Shown: positions 33,945 to 43,088 of the stretch, piece by piece | How positions within the stretch are numbered: the stretch's first letter is position 1 | Layout: each line of letters starts with the position of its first letter | DNA from: Streptomyces sp. R41 | Lineage (GTDB): Bacteria > Actinomycetota > Actinomycetes > Streptomycetales > Streptomycetaceae | Reading direction: 5' to 3' | NCBI RefSeq assembly: GCF_041053055.1 | Contig: NZ_CP163443.1 | Span: forward strand, 4,757,001-4,821,000 | Length of the DNA: 64,000 nucleotides | Translations under genes and position numbers: made by a program | The notes under the pieces: generated by a model | What the model was told of the DNA's origin: nothing | Databases searched by the model: none | Seen by the model: only the letters and a program-made list of their open reading frames with translations

Positions 33945-35849
33945 TCAGAGCTGGGTCCGCGACCGCTGCGTCAGTCCGTACTTGGACGCGATGGAGTTCC
34001 ACAGCCCGGCGGCCTTCTGCTTCTCCGCGGACGCCGTGCCGCTGGCCTGGTCGCCGGCCTGACGCTGCCCGGTGGTGCGGGCGTGGCCCTTCCTGCAGCC
34101 CTTGTTGCCGGCGACCTGGTCGGCCCAGGCCGCGTAGTGGTTGTCGGCCGACGCGGAGGCCTTCCAGGCATTCGTGAGCGCGGTGGTCAGCGCGGCATGG
34201 CTGGGGAGCTTGTCGACGGGGAGGGCGGCGAGCCGGGTGACCAGCTCGCCGCGCTGCTTGGCCGCGTCGCGCAGATCACCGGCCGCCTGGCTCAGGTTGT
34301 CGCACGTCTTCACGTCCGCCACCGCCTTGATCACCGAGTCGCGGCTGTTGCTGCTGTCCGCCAGGAGCTTGTCCAGCTCGACGGCCTGCGCCTTGACCGG
34401 GTCGGCGGCCGGCGAGGCCGAGTCCCCCGTGGTGGGGGCCGTCGCCGACACAGTCTTGCTGCCGTCACCCTTGCTGTCGGAGCCACCGCCGCCGCTGAGC
34501 AGGGCGCCGGCGCCGATGCCGAGCACGGCGATGCCGATGCCGACGGCCGCGATCACCGGGACGCGCGAGCCGCCGCGGCCACCGCGTCCGCCGCCACCGT
34601 CGCCGTCGGACGCACCGCCACGGCGCGCGGCAGCCCGGCCTCCCGGCGCGCCGGGGACGTGCGCCTCGTACGGAGCCTGAGCCCCGTACGGAGCCTGAGC
34701 GCCGTACGCGGCTCGCGCGCCGCCGTGCGGGGCCTGCGGCGCCGACGGGTCGAAGCGCGGCATCTGCTGCGTCGACGCGGGCCCCTCCGGCTCACTGCGG
34801 AACAGGTTGTCGAACTCCGCGGGGGGCTGCCGGTCCTCCGGCGCGCCCGGGCGTATCCCGTACGGCGCCCCGGCCGGCTGCGCGGGCACGGGGGCCATGA
34901 ACTGCGTGGCCTCGGCGTCCGGGTGCGCGGCGGGGGGCAGCGGCCCGGCGCCGGGACCGCCCTGCGGCGTCTGCCCGAGGAACTGCGTCGCGTCGGCCGA
35001 CACCTCGGGCGGCAGCGCACCCGGGCCCACCGGCGGGATGTACTGGGTGGCGCCCTCGTCCGCCGCGGCGGGGACGGGCGGGATGAACTGCGTCGCTCCC
35101 TCGTCGCCACCCTGGGCAGGCGGAATGTGCGGAATGTACTGGGTCGCACCGTCGGCGGCGGCAGGCGGCAGGGGCGCGGGCTGCGCGGCGGGCGGCAGGG
35201 AGGGCGAGGCTCCGGGCGTGCCGTAGGCCTCGGCCGCCTGCGGAAGAGCGTTCCCGGGGGTGCCGTACGCGTCCCCCGCCTGCGGAAGGGCGTTCCCGGG
35301 GTGCGAGGGCTGCGCGGCCTGCTGGCCGTGCTGGCCGTGCTGGCCGTGCTGGCCGTGCTGGCCGTGGGCCGCGTACCCGTCGTATCCAGCGCTCGCGTGC
35401 GTGCCCTGCGCCTCCGGCGCGTAACCGCCCCGCGCGCCGTACGACGGCGCCTGCGCGCCCTCGGGCGGCAGCGGACCCGCGCCGGGCGCCGACTGCGGCG
35501 CGAAGCTCTGCTGCTGGTAGCCGTCCGCGCCCGGCTGCTGCGGGGTCGACCAGCCCTGGGAGGCGTCGGGTGTGCCCCAGTCCGGGGCCGGGGCCGTGGA
35601 CTGAGGCGGCTCCGCGGCCCCCCATGTCTGGGTTCCGTTCACCGGCGCTTCCCAGCCCTGGCCGGGCTGCGGGGCCGGGGCGGCCGGCTGCTCGGGGCCC
35701 CACGGCTGGCCCCAGGCCTGGCCGCCCGCCGGGGTCGTGCGGTCGCCCGTCATACCCGGCAGCAGCGGCTCGCCGCCGTCGGAGGGCAGCACGATGCCTT
35801 CGCGCGCGGGCCGCGCCGAGGGCTCATCGCCCTGTCCACTCTGCGTCAC
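33945..35849 (-). CDS. single-pass membrane protein with T-Q-aromatic-aliphatic repeats (possible kinase/FHA target)
   Basis: This 634-residue protein has a long cytoplasmic Pro/Gln/Gly/Ala-rich region (1-425), a membrane helix at about 430-452 (PVIAAVGIGIAVLGIGAGALL) and an outside domain of about 180 residues (DSVIKAVADVKTCDNLSQAAGDL). The N-terminal region carries five copies of a motif with Thr at 236, 253, 268, 288 and 315: ATQYI, ATQFI, ATQYI, ATQFL, ATQFM. The +3 aliphatic after Thr fits FHA-domain phosphothreonine ligands. A five-fold HGQ tract lies near residues 162-176. The function is unknown; an architecture of regulated cytoplasmic tail plus outside sensor is inferred. Confidence 0.82.
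   Translation of the reverse strand: MTQSGQGDEPSARPAREGIVLPSDGGEPLLPGMTGDRTTPAGGQAWGQPWGPEQPAAPAPQPGQGWEAPVNGTQTWGAAEPPQSTAPAPDWGTPDASQGWSTPQQPGADGYQQQSFAPQSAPGAGPLPPEGAQAPSYGARGGYAPEAQGTHASAGYDGYAAHGQHGQHGQHGQHGQQAAQPSHPGNALPQAGDAYGTPGNALPQAAEAYGTPGASPSLPPAAQPAPLPPAAADGATQYIPHIPPAQGGDEGATQFIPPVPAAADEGATQYIPPVGPGALPPEVSADATQFLGQTPQGGPGAGPLPPAAHPDAEATQFMAPVPAQPAGAPYGIRPGAPEDRQPPAEFDNLFRSEPEGPASTQQMPRFDPSAPQAPHGGARAAYGAQAPYGAQAPYEAHVPGAPGGRAAARRGGASDGDGGGGRGGRGGSRVPVIAAVGIGIAVLGIGAGALLSGGGGSDSKGDGSKTVSATAPTTGDSASPAADPVKAQAVELDKLLADSSNSRDSVIKAVADVKTCDNLSQAAGDLRDAAKQRGELVTRLAALPVDKLPSHAALTTALTNAWKASASADNHYAAWADQVAGNKGCRKGHARTTGQRQAGDQASGTASAEKQKAAGLWNSIASKYGLTQRSRTQL
35322..35366 (-). repeat. 9-bp tandem repeat (five units) encoding HGQ tract
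   Basis: Five perfect copies of CTGGCCGTG on the + strand lie in frame inside the membrane repeat-protein gene, encoding Gly-Gln-His units. Copy-number variation is likely. Confidence 0.85.
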
Positions 35850-36103
35850 CGGGACTCCTACTAATGGGGGACCTTCGGAATCGTCGGCTCACGCTACCGG
35901 GTCCCGACAACCCGGTGCCACGCAGCACAGGACGTGACCTCCGCCCCCTGTGACCGAGGTAACGAAACCGCCCCCGGGTGCGCTGTATATGCCTCCTCCC
36001 ACTCCCGGCGCCCGCGTTTGCCCGGCGTTCATGCTCGCGCCGACCGTATGTTCACGCCCGCGCGTGCGGCCCTTCTTCTACGCCCTCCCACACCCGCGTA
36101 CGC

Positions 36104-37489
36104 TCACGCCGCCGCCTGCAGCTCCAGGCGCGCCCCGAACTCCCGTACCACCGGCTCGTCCCGGTACGGCTCCAGCCGCTGCTGGAAGTCGTCGAGGTAC
36201 TCGGCGCCGCGGTTGGAGCGGAGGGTGCCCAGCAGCTCCACCGCGCGCAGGCCCGTGTGACAGGCCTGTTCCACCTCGCGCTGCTGGACCTGCGCAGTGG
36301 CGAGCAGCACGAAACCGATCGCCCGGCGACGGGCCCGCGACTCGGGGTGCCCGGCGAGTGACTCCTCCGCGCACCGCGCGGCGGCCTCCGACTGGCCCAG
36401 GTCCCGGTGGCAGTGCGCCAACTCGTCGGCCAGATAGGCCTCGTCGAAGTGCGCGATCCACGTCGGGTCGTCCCCCGAGTCCGGGTCGGCCGACTCCAGG
36501 GCGGTGACGGCGCGCCCGGACGCCACCTGGGCGGCTCGCGCGTCGCCCATCAGCGCGTGCCCACGCGCCTCCGCGGCGTAGAACATCGACTCCGCGCGCG
36601 GTGTCACCCGCCCGCGCGCCCCCTCCTGCGCCGCGCGCGCCAACTGCGCGATCTCTCGCGGGTTGCCGAGCTGGGCCGCCAGGTGGCTCATCGACGCGGC
36701 GAGCACGTATCCGCCGTATCCGCGGTCCCCGGCCGCCTGCGCGAGCCGCAGCGCCTGGATGTAGTACCGCTGGGCGAGCCCCGGCTGGCCGGTGTCGATG
36801 GCCATGTAGCCGGCGAGTTCCGTCAACCGCGAGACCGCGGCGAACAGTTCACGCCCGACCGCCTCCCGGTAGGAGCCCGCGAGCAGCCCGGAGACCACGC
36901 TGTTGAGGTAGTGCACGACGACCGGGCGCACATGCCCGCTGCCGTACTGGTGGTCCAGGTCGACCAGCGCCTGGGTCATCGCGCGGACCGCCGCCACGTC
37001 CGAGACCCCGACGCGCGGGCCCGCCGAGCGCGCCACCTGCGAGTCCGGCGCGGAGATCAGCCAGTCGCGGCTCGGCTCGACAAGCGCGGAGGCGGCGACG
37101 GACGAGCCGGAGAGGAAGTCCCTTCGCCCGACGTCGCTGCGCCACAGCTCGCAGACCTGCTCGATGGCCCCCAGTACGGTCGGCGAGAACTGGAGACCGA
37201 CGCCGGAGGCGAGGTTCTTGCCGTTGGCCATGCCGATCTCGTCGATCGTGACCGTACGGCCCAGTTTGCGGCCGAGCGCCTCGGCGATGATCGCCGGAGC
37301 CCGTCCGCGTGGCTGCTGTCCGCGCAGCCAGCGCGCCACCGAGGTCTTGTCGTAGCGCAGATCGAGACCGTGCTCCGCGCCGCACATGTTGACCCGGCGG
37401 GCCAGCCCGGCGTTCGAGCAGCCCGCTTCCTGGATGAGCGCCTGCAGCCGTTCGTTCGGCTGCCTGGCGACGAGAGGCCTTGCGGCCAT
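36104..37489 (-). CDS. TPR-type transcriptional regulator (NsdA-like)
   Basis: This 461-residue cytoplasmic protein has an N-terminal XRE-like helix-turn-helix (about 10-70: NERLQALIQEAGCSNAGLARRVN, DKTSVARWLRGQQPRGRAP, IIAEALGRKLGRTVTIDEI). A long helical region follows with TPR-like pairs (YMAIDTGQPGLAQRYYIQALRLAQAAGD, HLAAQLGNPREIAQLARAAQEGA, ELAHCHRDLGQSEAAARCAEESL). This is the layout of the Streptomyces NsdA/NsdB group that affects development and antibiotic production. ATG 37489 has AGGGGG 6 bp upstream. It is divergent from the Prim-Pol-like gene across about 300 bp. Confidence 0.83.
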   Translation of the reverse strand: MAARPLVARQPNERLQALIQEAGCSNAGLARRVNMCGAEHGLDLRYDKTSVARWLRGQQPRGRAPAIIAEALGRKLGRTVTIDEIGMANGKNLASGVGLQFSPTVLGAIEQVCELWRSDVGRRDFLSGSSVAASALVEPSRDWLISAPDSQVARSAGPRVGVSDVAAVRAMTQALVDLDHQYGSGHVRPVVVHYLNSVVSGLLAGSYREAVGRELFAAVSRLTELAGYMAIDTGQPGLAQRYYIQALRLAQAAGDRGYGGYVLAASMSHLAAQLGNPREIAQLARAAQEGARGRVTPRAESMFYAAEARGHALMGDARAAQVASGRAVTALESADPDSGDDPTWIAHFDEAYLADELAHCHRDLGQSEAAARCAEESLAGHPESRARRRAIGFVLLATAQVQQREVEQACHTGLRAVELLGTLRSNRGAEYLDDFQQRLEPYRDEPVVREFGARLELQAAA

Positions 37490-37795
37490 GGCGTACCCCC
37501 TGTGGCTGCGGTGCCTGCCCACGCACCGAGTTGACGTGTCTTCACCGGCCGACCGCACCGAAAGAAGTCGGCCACGAAGATCAATGCCCCGCCGACATAC
37601 CGAAGATGCGAGACATGTGAGGATTGCCGGGGTAAGGGCGGCTGCCCGACCCCTCCCCTGGTTACCCACACCCAGCTGTCGTTGCCCATGCGCGCCCCCA
37701 CACGTGCATCCATGCGCCCCACATGCGGAATCGATGCTCCTCCCCCGCGCGCGTGTCCCCCGTAACCCGCGGTGGACCCGGGAGTTGAGTTCAGC
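37490..37795. other. divergent intergenic region, TPR regulator / Prim-Pol-like gene
   Basis: This is 306 bp with no gene of its own. The part 37560-37640 is AT-richer (GAAAGAAGTCGGCCACGAAG, then ACATACCGAAGATGCGAGAC), as in Streptomyces promoters. No dominant palindrome was seen. Confidence 0.45.
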
Positions 37796-38449
37796 GTGGA
37801 AGAGACCATCGCAGGCACCGAGACCGCACAGATCCCCAAGCAGCGCGGCGAATCGCTGCAGGAAACCGCCGTGCGCTATGCCGAGGAGCGCCACTGGGAC
37901 GTGTTCCCCGGCAGCTGGCTGGAAGCCGTCGACGGGGTGCAGCACTGCTCCTGCGGCGAGCCCGCGTGCGCCGCACCCGGCGCGCACCCGGCGCGCGAGG
38001 ACTGGGCGACGCTCGCCACGGGCAGTGCGACCGTCGCGCGCCGGATGTGGGCGAAGCAGCCGCGAGCGTCCATCCTGTTGCCCACGGGGCGGACGTTCGA
38101 CGCGATCGAGGTCCCCGAGACGGCCGGCTGTCTCGCACTCGCCCGGATGCGGCGCATGGAGCTGACCCTCGGCCCCGTCTCCTGCACCCCGGACCGGCGC
38201 ATGCACTTCTTCGTGCTCCCCGGTGCCGCCGCGAAGGTCCCCGACCTGGTCCGCAAGCTGGGGTGGCCGCCCTCCTCCCTCGACCTCGTCACCCTCGGGG
38301 AGGGGGCGTACGTCGCTGCCCCACCGACCCGGTTCGGCTCACGCGGGGCGGTGCAGTGGGCCTGCCGGCCGACGCCTGCGAATCGATGGCTGCCGGATGC
38401 GGAGGAGTTGATCTCGCCGCTTGCCTACGCGTGCGGGCGGGACCGGTAG
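37796..38449 (+). CDS. bifunctional DNA primase/polymerase-like (Prim-Pol) protein
   Basis: This is a 217-residue protein of the small Streptomyces Prim-Pol family. It has AVRYAEERHWDVFPGSWLEAVDG, a Cys-rich CSCGEPACAAPGAHPAREDW motif corresponding to the zinc or cysteine lobe, SILLPTGRTFDAIEVPETAG holding the D-x-I-E metal-site equivalent, and a final DLVTLGEGAYVAAPPTRFGSRGAVQW. The usual D-x-D appears weakened to FDAIEVPE. Such stand-alone chromosomal copies have no proven function and may be regulatory rather than replicative. GTG 37796 was chosen by family resemblance; GTG 37772 is in frame. Confidence 0.82.
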   Translation: MEETIAGTETAQIPKQRGESLQETAVRYAEERHWDVFPGSWLEAVDGVQHCSCGEPACAAPGAHPAREDWATLATGSATVARRMWAKQPRASILLPTGRTFDAIEVPETAGCLALARMRRMELTLGPVSCTPDRRMHFFVLPGAAAKVPDLVRKLGWPPSSLDLVTLGEGAYVAAPPTRFGSRGAVQWACRPTPANRWLPDAEELISPLAYACGRDR

Positions 38450-38489
38450 CCCTCGCACCCGTCCTGCCTGGCCCGGTCGTTTCACGGCC

Positions 38490-38550
38490 GCGGCTTGTCC
38501 TTGGTCGCTCGCGCAGTCCCTCGCGCCCCTGAAAGCAGGGCGCTCCCCCT
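38490..38550 (-). repeat. degenerate copy of dispersed family A element
   Basis: GCGGCTTGTCCTTGGTCGCT, CGCGCAGTCCCTCGCGCCCC and the broken arm that follows match the reverse of the 30752 element (GGGGCGCGGGGAACTGCGCG). The hairpin is decayed here. It lies between the Prim-Pol-like and ABC genes. Confidence 0.5.
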
Positions 38551-38562
38551 TAGGGTGCTTGC

Positions 38563-39357
38563 ATGACCGAGGGAGCTGGGGAAGCTGTGCCCGCCGTACA
38601 TGTGCGCGGGCTCTGGAAGCGGTTCGGGGAGCAGGTCGCCGTCGCCGGGATCGATCTGGAGCTGCCCGCGGGCCGGTTCATCGGGCTCGTCGGTCCGAAC
38701 GGGGCGGGGAAGACCACCACCCTCTCCATGGTGACCGGGCTGCTCAGGCCGGACCAGGGCACCGTCGAGGTCGTCGGCCACGACGTGTGGCGCGACCCGG
38801 TGGAGGTGAAGGCCCGCATCGGCGTCCTGCCCGAGGGACTGCGGCTCTTCGAGCGGCTCTCCGGGCGCGAACTCCTCGCGTACACCGGCCGGTTGCGCGG
38901 CCTGCACGGCGCCGAGGTCGACAAACGCGCCACCCAGCTCCTCGACGTCCTCGACCTCGCGGGCGCCCAGCACAAGCTCGTCGTCGACTACTCCACGGGC
39001 ATGCGCAAGAAGATCGGCCTGGCCTGCGCCCTCCTCCACAACCCCGAAGTCCTCTTCCTCGACGAGCCGTTCGAGGGCGTCGACCCGGTCTCCGCGCAGA
39101 CCATCCGCGGCGTCCTGGAGCGGTACACGGGATCGGGCGCCACGGTCGTCTTCTCCTCCCACGTGATGGAGCTGGTCGAGTCGCTGTGCGACTGGGTCGC
39201 CGTCATGGCCGCGGGGCGCATCCGCGCGTACGGCCCGCTCGCGGAGGTACGCGGCGGCGCGCCCTCCCTCCAGCAGGCCTTCCTGGAGCTCGTCGGCGCG
39301 CACGGCCGCACCGCAGGGACCGATCTCGACTGGCTGGGCGGCGGGGCCGCCCGATGA
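38563..39357 (+). CDS. ABC transporter ATP-binding protein
   Basis: This 264-residue ATPase of the ABC-2 exporter type has Walker A GPNGAGKTTTLS, a Q-loop region VLPEGLRLFERLSG, signature YSTGMRKKIGLA and Walker B VLFLDEPFEGVD, followed by the switch His in FSSHVMELVE. The signature STGMR is slightly divergent from LSGGQ, as in NatA-like subunits. Its stop overlaps the permease start by ATGA. Together they form a two-component exporter, with substrate unknown. Confidence 0.92.
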   Translation: MTEGAGEAVPAVHVRGLWKRFGEQVAVAGIDLELPAGRFIGLVGPNGAGKTTTLSMVTGLLRPDQGTVEVVGHDVWRDPVEVKARIGVLPEGLRLFERLSGRELLAYTGRLRGLHGAEVDKRATQLLDVLDLAGAQHKLVVDYSTGMRKKIGLACALLHNPEVLFLDEPFEGVDPVSAQTIRGVLERYTGSGATVVFSSHVMELVESLCDWVAVMAAGRIRAYGPLAEVRGGAPSLQQAFLELVGAHGRTAGTDLDWLGGGAAR

Positions 39358-40967
39358 GCACCAACGCCGGTGTCTCCGCCGCGTCGATCACCCCCGTCGT
39401 CGTACGGCTGAAGCTGTCGCTCCTGCGCAACGGGCTGCGGCAGTCCGCAGGACGACGGGCCGCGTACGTCACCTCCGTCGTCCTCGTCCTGCTCTTCGCC
39501 GCCCTCCAGCTGCTCGGCCTGATCGCGCTGCGCGGCAACGCGCACGCCACCGCCGTCGCCGTGCTGCTCGTGGCGATCCTGGCGCTCGGCTGGGCCGTGA
39601 TGCCGCTGTTCTTCCCCAGCGGCGACGAGACGCTCGACCCGACCCGGCTGGTGATGCTGCCGCTGCGCCCGCGTCCACTCGTACGCGCGCTGCTCGCGGC
39701 CTCGCTGGTCGGCATCGGACCGGTCTTCACCCTGTGCCTGCTCATCGGTTCCGTCATCTCCGTGGCACACGGGGCGGCGGCGTACGGCACCGCCGTCGTC
39801 GCCGTGGTCGTGGCCCTGCTCGTCTGTGTGGCCCTCGCACGGGCCGTCGCGGCCGCCAACATCCGGCTGCTGTCCAGCCGCAAGGGCCGCGATCTGGCGG
39901 TGCTCAGCGGCCTGGTGATCGCGATCGGCGCGCAGTTGGTCAACTTCGGTGCGCAGCGGCTGGGTTCGGCGGGCGGTCTGTCGAAACTCGACCCGGTGGC
40001 GGACGTCCTGCGATGGCTGCCGCCCGCGTCGGCGATCGGCGCGGTGGACTCGGTGAGCGAGGGATCGTACGGGGTGGGCGTCGCCCAACTCGTCCTCGCT
40101 GTGGGCGCGTTGGTGGGGCTGCTCGCGCTGTGGTCCCGTCATCTGACCCGGCTGATGACCTCGCCGGACGGGTCGACGTTGCAGGCGGCCGAGCCCGCCG
40201 CGCGGGAGCGGGGCTCGTCGGGGCTCGGCCGGCTGCTGCCGTCGGGCCGCACCGGAACGGTCATGGAGCGCAGCCTGCGCTATGTGTGGCGCGACCCCAA
40301 GACCAAGGCGGCGTGGGTGACATCGCTGGCGATCGGCCTGATCGTGCCGGTCTTCAACGCACTCCAGGGCACCGGCTCGATCTACTTCGCGTGCTTCGCG
40401 GCGGGGATGCTCGGGATCCAGATGTACAACCAGTTCGGGCAGGACACGTCCGCGTTCTGGATCGTCGCGATGACCATCTCGTCCACGCGCGACGCGTACG
40501 TCGAACTGCGCGGGCGCGCGCTGGCACTGCTGGTGATCACCTTGCCGTACGCGACCCTCGTGACCGTTCTGACGACCGCGATGCTCGGCGCCTGGCCCAA
40601 GCTCCCCGAAGTGCTCGGCCTCTCCTTCGCGCTGCTCGGCGCGATGCTCGCCACCGGCGCCTGGTCCTCGGCCCGCTTCCCGTACTCCATCCCCCAGGAG
40701 GGCTACAAGAACGTCGCCCCCGGTCAGACAGGCCTCGCCTGGATCGCCATCTTCGGCGGCATGGTCTCCGCGGCCCTGCTGGCCGCCCCCGTCATCGCCC
40801 TCACCATCTGGCTGAACGTCACAGCAGACGGCGACGAGTGGACCTGGCTGCTGCTGCCACTGGGCGCCGGATACGGCGCACTGATCACGGTGCTGGGGCT
40901 ACGCCTGGCGGCGCCTCGGACGGCACGTCGGCTGCCGGAGATCTTGGCGGCGGTCAGCAAAGGGTGA
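39354..40967 (+). CDS. ABC transporter permease, 537 aa
   Basis: This 537-residue membrane protein has about twelve hydrophobic segments in two halves: AAYVTSVVLVLLFAALQLLGLIAL, AVAVLLVAILALGWAVMPLFF, LVVITLPYATLVTVLTTAML-like and a final LLLPLGAGYGALITVLGLRLA. The central soluble linker SPDGSTLQAAEPAARERGSS lies near residue 265. The ATG overlaps the ATPase stop by 4 bp. It is the membrane partner of 38563-39357. Confidence 0.88.
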   Translation: MSTNAGVSAASITPVVVRLKLSLLRNGLRQSAGRRAAYVTSVVLVLLFAALQLLGLIALRGNAHATAVAVLLVAILALGWAVMPLFFPSGDETLDPTRLVMLPLRPRPLVRALLAASLVGIGPVFTLCLLIGSVISVAHGAAAYGTAVVAVVVALLVCVALARAVAAANIRLLSSRKGRDLAVLSGLVIAIGAQLVNFGAQRLGSAGGLSKLDPVADVLRWLPPASAIGAVDSVSEGSYGVGVAQLVLAVGALVGLLALWSRHLTRLMTSPDGSTLQAAEPAARERGSSGLGRLLPSGRTGTVMERSLRYVWRDPKTKAAWVTSLAIGLIVPVFNALQGTGSIYFACFAAGMLGIQMYNQFGQDTSAFWIVAMTISSTRDAYVELRGRALALLVITLPYATLVTVLTTAMLGAWPKLPEVLGLSFALLGAMLATGAWSSARFPYSIPQEGYKNVAPGQTGLAWIAIFGGMVSAALLAAPVIALTIWLNVTADGDEWTWLLLPLGAGYGALITVLGLRLAAPRTARRLPEILAAVSKG

Positions 40968-40980
40968 ACCTTCTTGGCCT

Positions 40981-41034
40981 GCGGGCAATCGTGCCGCTGG
41001 GGCGGCTCCCGTCCCACGGAGAGCGGCACCCCGT
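40981..41034 (-). repeat. dispersed intergenic repeat, family C (copy 2, reverse)
   Basis: GCGGGCAATCGTGCCGCTGG, GGCGGCTCCCGTCCCACGGA and GAGCGGCACCCC form the reverse complement of the 43089 copy, with few mismatches. It lies directly after the ABC permease gene. Confidence 0.75.
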
Positions 41035-41058
41035 AGGCGCGGGCTCGACGTCCCGCCT

Positions 41059-41497
41059 CTACGCCGATCCCGGCACGAGTTCTCGCCGGGTGGCGTACCC
41101 GTACCCGTCGCCCCGCTGCACGAGCCGCAGGTTCCGGTGAGAGACGTTGATCCGGCCCTGCGCCGTCGTGAGGCTGTGCTGTCCCCTGGCTCGCACGGAG
41201 ATCCGCCCCGTCCATGTGCCCGCCCACTTACCGGAGGGCACGGTGGCACGTACGAGATCGCCGGTGACGTACTCGTACCAGAGGTGGACTCGGGCTTCGT
41301 TGCGGATCTCGACATCGACGGGGAGGTCGCTGAAGGCTTCCCGTCCGGCGCGGATTGCTGCGTCCTCCGCCCACGTCGTTGTGGGAGAGCGTCGCGCGGA
41401 GTGCGGCGAGCTGGGCGTCCAGGGGCAGGCGGGCCGGCGGCAGGGGTGTCCTGGGGCGCGGTTGGTGGGGCGGGCGGGGCGGAAATCCGGCGTACAA
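41059..41497 (-). pseudogene. frameshifted conserved hypothetical gene
   Basis: The C-terminal 105 residues look like a genuine protein (WAEDAAIRAGREAFSDLPVD, EARVHLWYEYVTGDLVRATV, GRISVRARGQHSLTTAQGRI). Their frame turns into Arg/Pro filler further up, while a second frame upstream gives LPLDAQLAALRATLSHNDV, which joins smoothly to WAEDAA. The change of frame is at about 41376 (GACGTGGGCGGAGGAC on the coding strand), where one missing base would explain it. The start is probably near 41490. This is either a recent frameshift or a sequencing error. Function unknown. Confidence 0.6.
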
Positions 41498-41613
41498 CGA
41501 TTTCGTCCAATCTTTGGGGAACGTGGTGTGGGCTGGGTCACGTTCGAGTTGAATGATTACGAGTGAGCGAACTGTCGCGCCGTACGTGCGGACGCAGCCT
41601 GCAGGGGGTCCAG

Positions 41614-42996
41614 GTGAGTGCTTCCCGGCGTAGTGGGACCACCGATGAGCTGGGGCCGGATGAGCCCGAGCGGGATGGTTCGGATCTGCTTGCCGCGCTG
41701 CTGGACGGGATGGACGCGGCGCTGTGTGCCTTTGATGCCGATGGGGTCGTGACCCACTGGAATCGGGAGGCCGAGCGGATTCTGGGGTGGACCGCGGCCG
41801 AGGCCGTGGGGCGGCAGGGGTTCGCCGGGTGGGCCGTGCGGACCGCGGACGCCGAGGAGGTCGAGGGGCGGCTGCTGTCCGCCATGCAGTCTCCTGGGCG
41901 GCAAGTGCATGAGTTCGCCCTGCTGACCAAGGACGGCGGACGGGTGCTCGTACGGACGCAGTCCGCCGCCGTGCGGGGCCCGGACGGGAAGCCCGCCGGG
42001 GTGTACTGCGCCTTCAGTGAGGTGCACGCACAGATTGATCTTGAGCGGTCCATCGCGCTGAGTGAGGCATTGTTCGAGGACGCCAGCTGGGGTGTGGTGC
42101 TCGTTGATGCCGATCTGCGGCCTGCCGTCGTCAATGCCCATGCGGCCCGGGCTCTCGGGACGGGGCGTACGTCGGTGCTCGGGCGGCCTCTCGGGGACCT
42201 GCTCACCCAGGGTGTGGAGGAGCTGGAGAGCGCGCTCACGCATGTGCTCGCGGAAGGCGCGCCGCCCGCGCCCGCCGAGATGTGGGTGAGTGTGCGGACA
42301 GCCGAGGGCGAGAAGCGGCGGTGCTGGCGGAGCGGGTTCCTGCGGCTTGCCTCGCCGCTCGCGGAGGAACCGGTTCCGCTGGGTGTCGGATGGCTCTTCC
42401 AGGACGTGACCGAGGCCAAGCAGACCGAGCAGGAGGCGGCGCTGCTGCGGTTCCGGGCCAATCAGCTGCACCGGGCGTCGCGGGCCGCGGCAGAGTGCGA
42501 GGACCCGGCGGAGGTCGCCACCGTCCACCTCGACTTCGCGCTCGCCGGTTTCGCCGACCACGCGCTGATCGACCGCGTGGCGGGGGGTTCGGCCTGGGAC
42601 GGCGAAGGGCCCGTGCGGCTCGTACGGGCCGCCGCCACGCCCTCCGGGGCGCCGGGGCCGAGTGTCCTCACCGGGAAGGCGGGGCTGCCCATCCGGTACG
42701 CGGAGGGGCATCCCGCCTTGCAGTGCGTGGAGCGCGCCGGGTCCGTACGGGCCAGCGCGGGTGCCGCCGATGCCGAGAAGGCGCGGGAGTGGGCCGTGGC
42801 GCGGCAGTGGCCGCCGGACTCGGTGCATGCGCTGTGCGCGGTGATGCGGAGCCGGGGGCGGACGCTGGGGGTCGTGACGTTCCTGCGGGGGGCGGGGCGT
42901 AGTCAGTTCGAGCGGACGGATGCGACGTACGCGGAGGATGTGGCCGTACGGATTGCCATGGCGCTGGATCTGGAGAATGTGCTGGGGCTCGGGTGA
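41614..42996 (+). CDS. PAS-PAS-GAF signalling protein without visible output domain
   Basis: This protein of about 460 residues has a first PAS domain (LLDGMDAALCAFDADGVVTHWNREAERILGWTAAEAVGRQG), a second PAS-like domain (LFEDASWGVVLVDADLRPAVVNAHAARALGTG), and a GAF-like region (HRASRAAAECEDPAEVATVHLDFALAGFADHALIDR, ending in AVRIAMALDLENVL). In related Streptomyces proteins a PP2C phosphatase or kinase domain follows, but here the protein stops. GTG 41614 has AGGGGG 7 bp upstream; GTG 41563 is in frame. It may be a sensor subunit that acts through a partner, or a truncated RsbU-type regulator. Confidence 0.8.
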   Translation: MSASRRSGTTDELGPDEPERDGSDLLAALLDGMDAALCAFDADGVVTHWNREAERILGWTAAEAVGRQGFAGWAVRTADAEEVEGRLLSAMQSPGRQVHEFALLTKDGGRVLVRTQSAAVRGPDGKPAGVYCAFSEVHAQIDLERSIALSEALFEDASWGVVLVDADLRPAVVNAHAARALGTGRTSVLGRPLGDLLTQGVEELESALTHVLAEGAPPAPAEMWVSVRTAEGEKRRCWRSGFLRLASPLAEEPVPLGVGWLFQDVTEAKQTEQEAALLRFRANQLHRASRAAAECEDPAEVATVHLDFALAGFADHALIDRVAGGSAWDGEGPVRLVRAAATPSGAPGPSVLTGKAGLPIRYAEGHPALQCVERAGSVRASAGAADAEKAREWAVARQWPPDSVHALCAVMRSRGRTLGVVTFLRGAGRSQFERTDATYAEDVAVRIAMALDLENVLGLG

Positions 42997-43088
42997 CGTG
43001 ATGGCGGCCCGGGGCGGGGGGGGGTTCGCGCATGCGGTTGCCCGGCGCCGGGGCTGGGCTCGTGGCGGGTGCGCTTGCGGGCACTGAC

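Noticed and set aside
33867..35864. 665-codon plus-strand frame
   Set aside because: Antisense of the TQ-repeat membrane protein. Its LAVLAVLAVLAV and similar tracts are mirror images of the 9-bp repeat.
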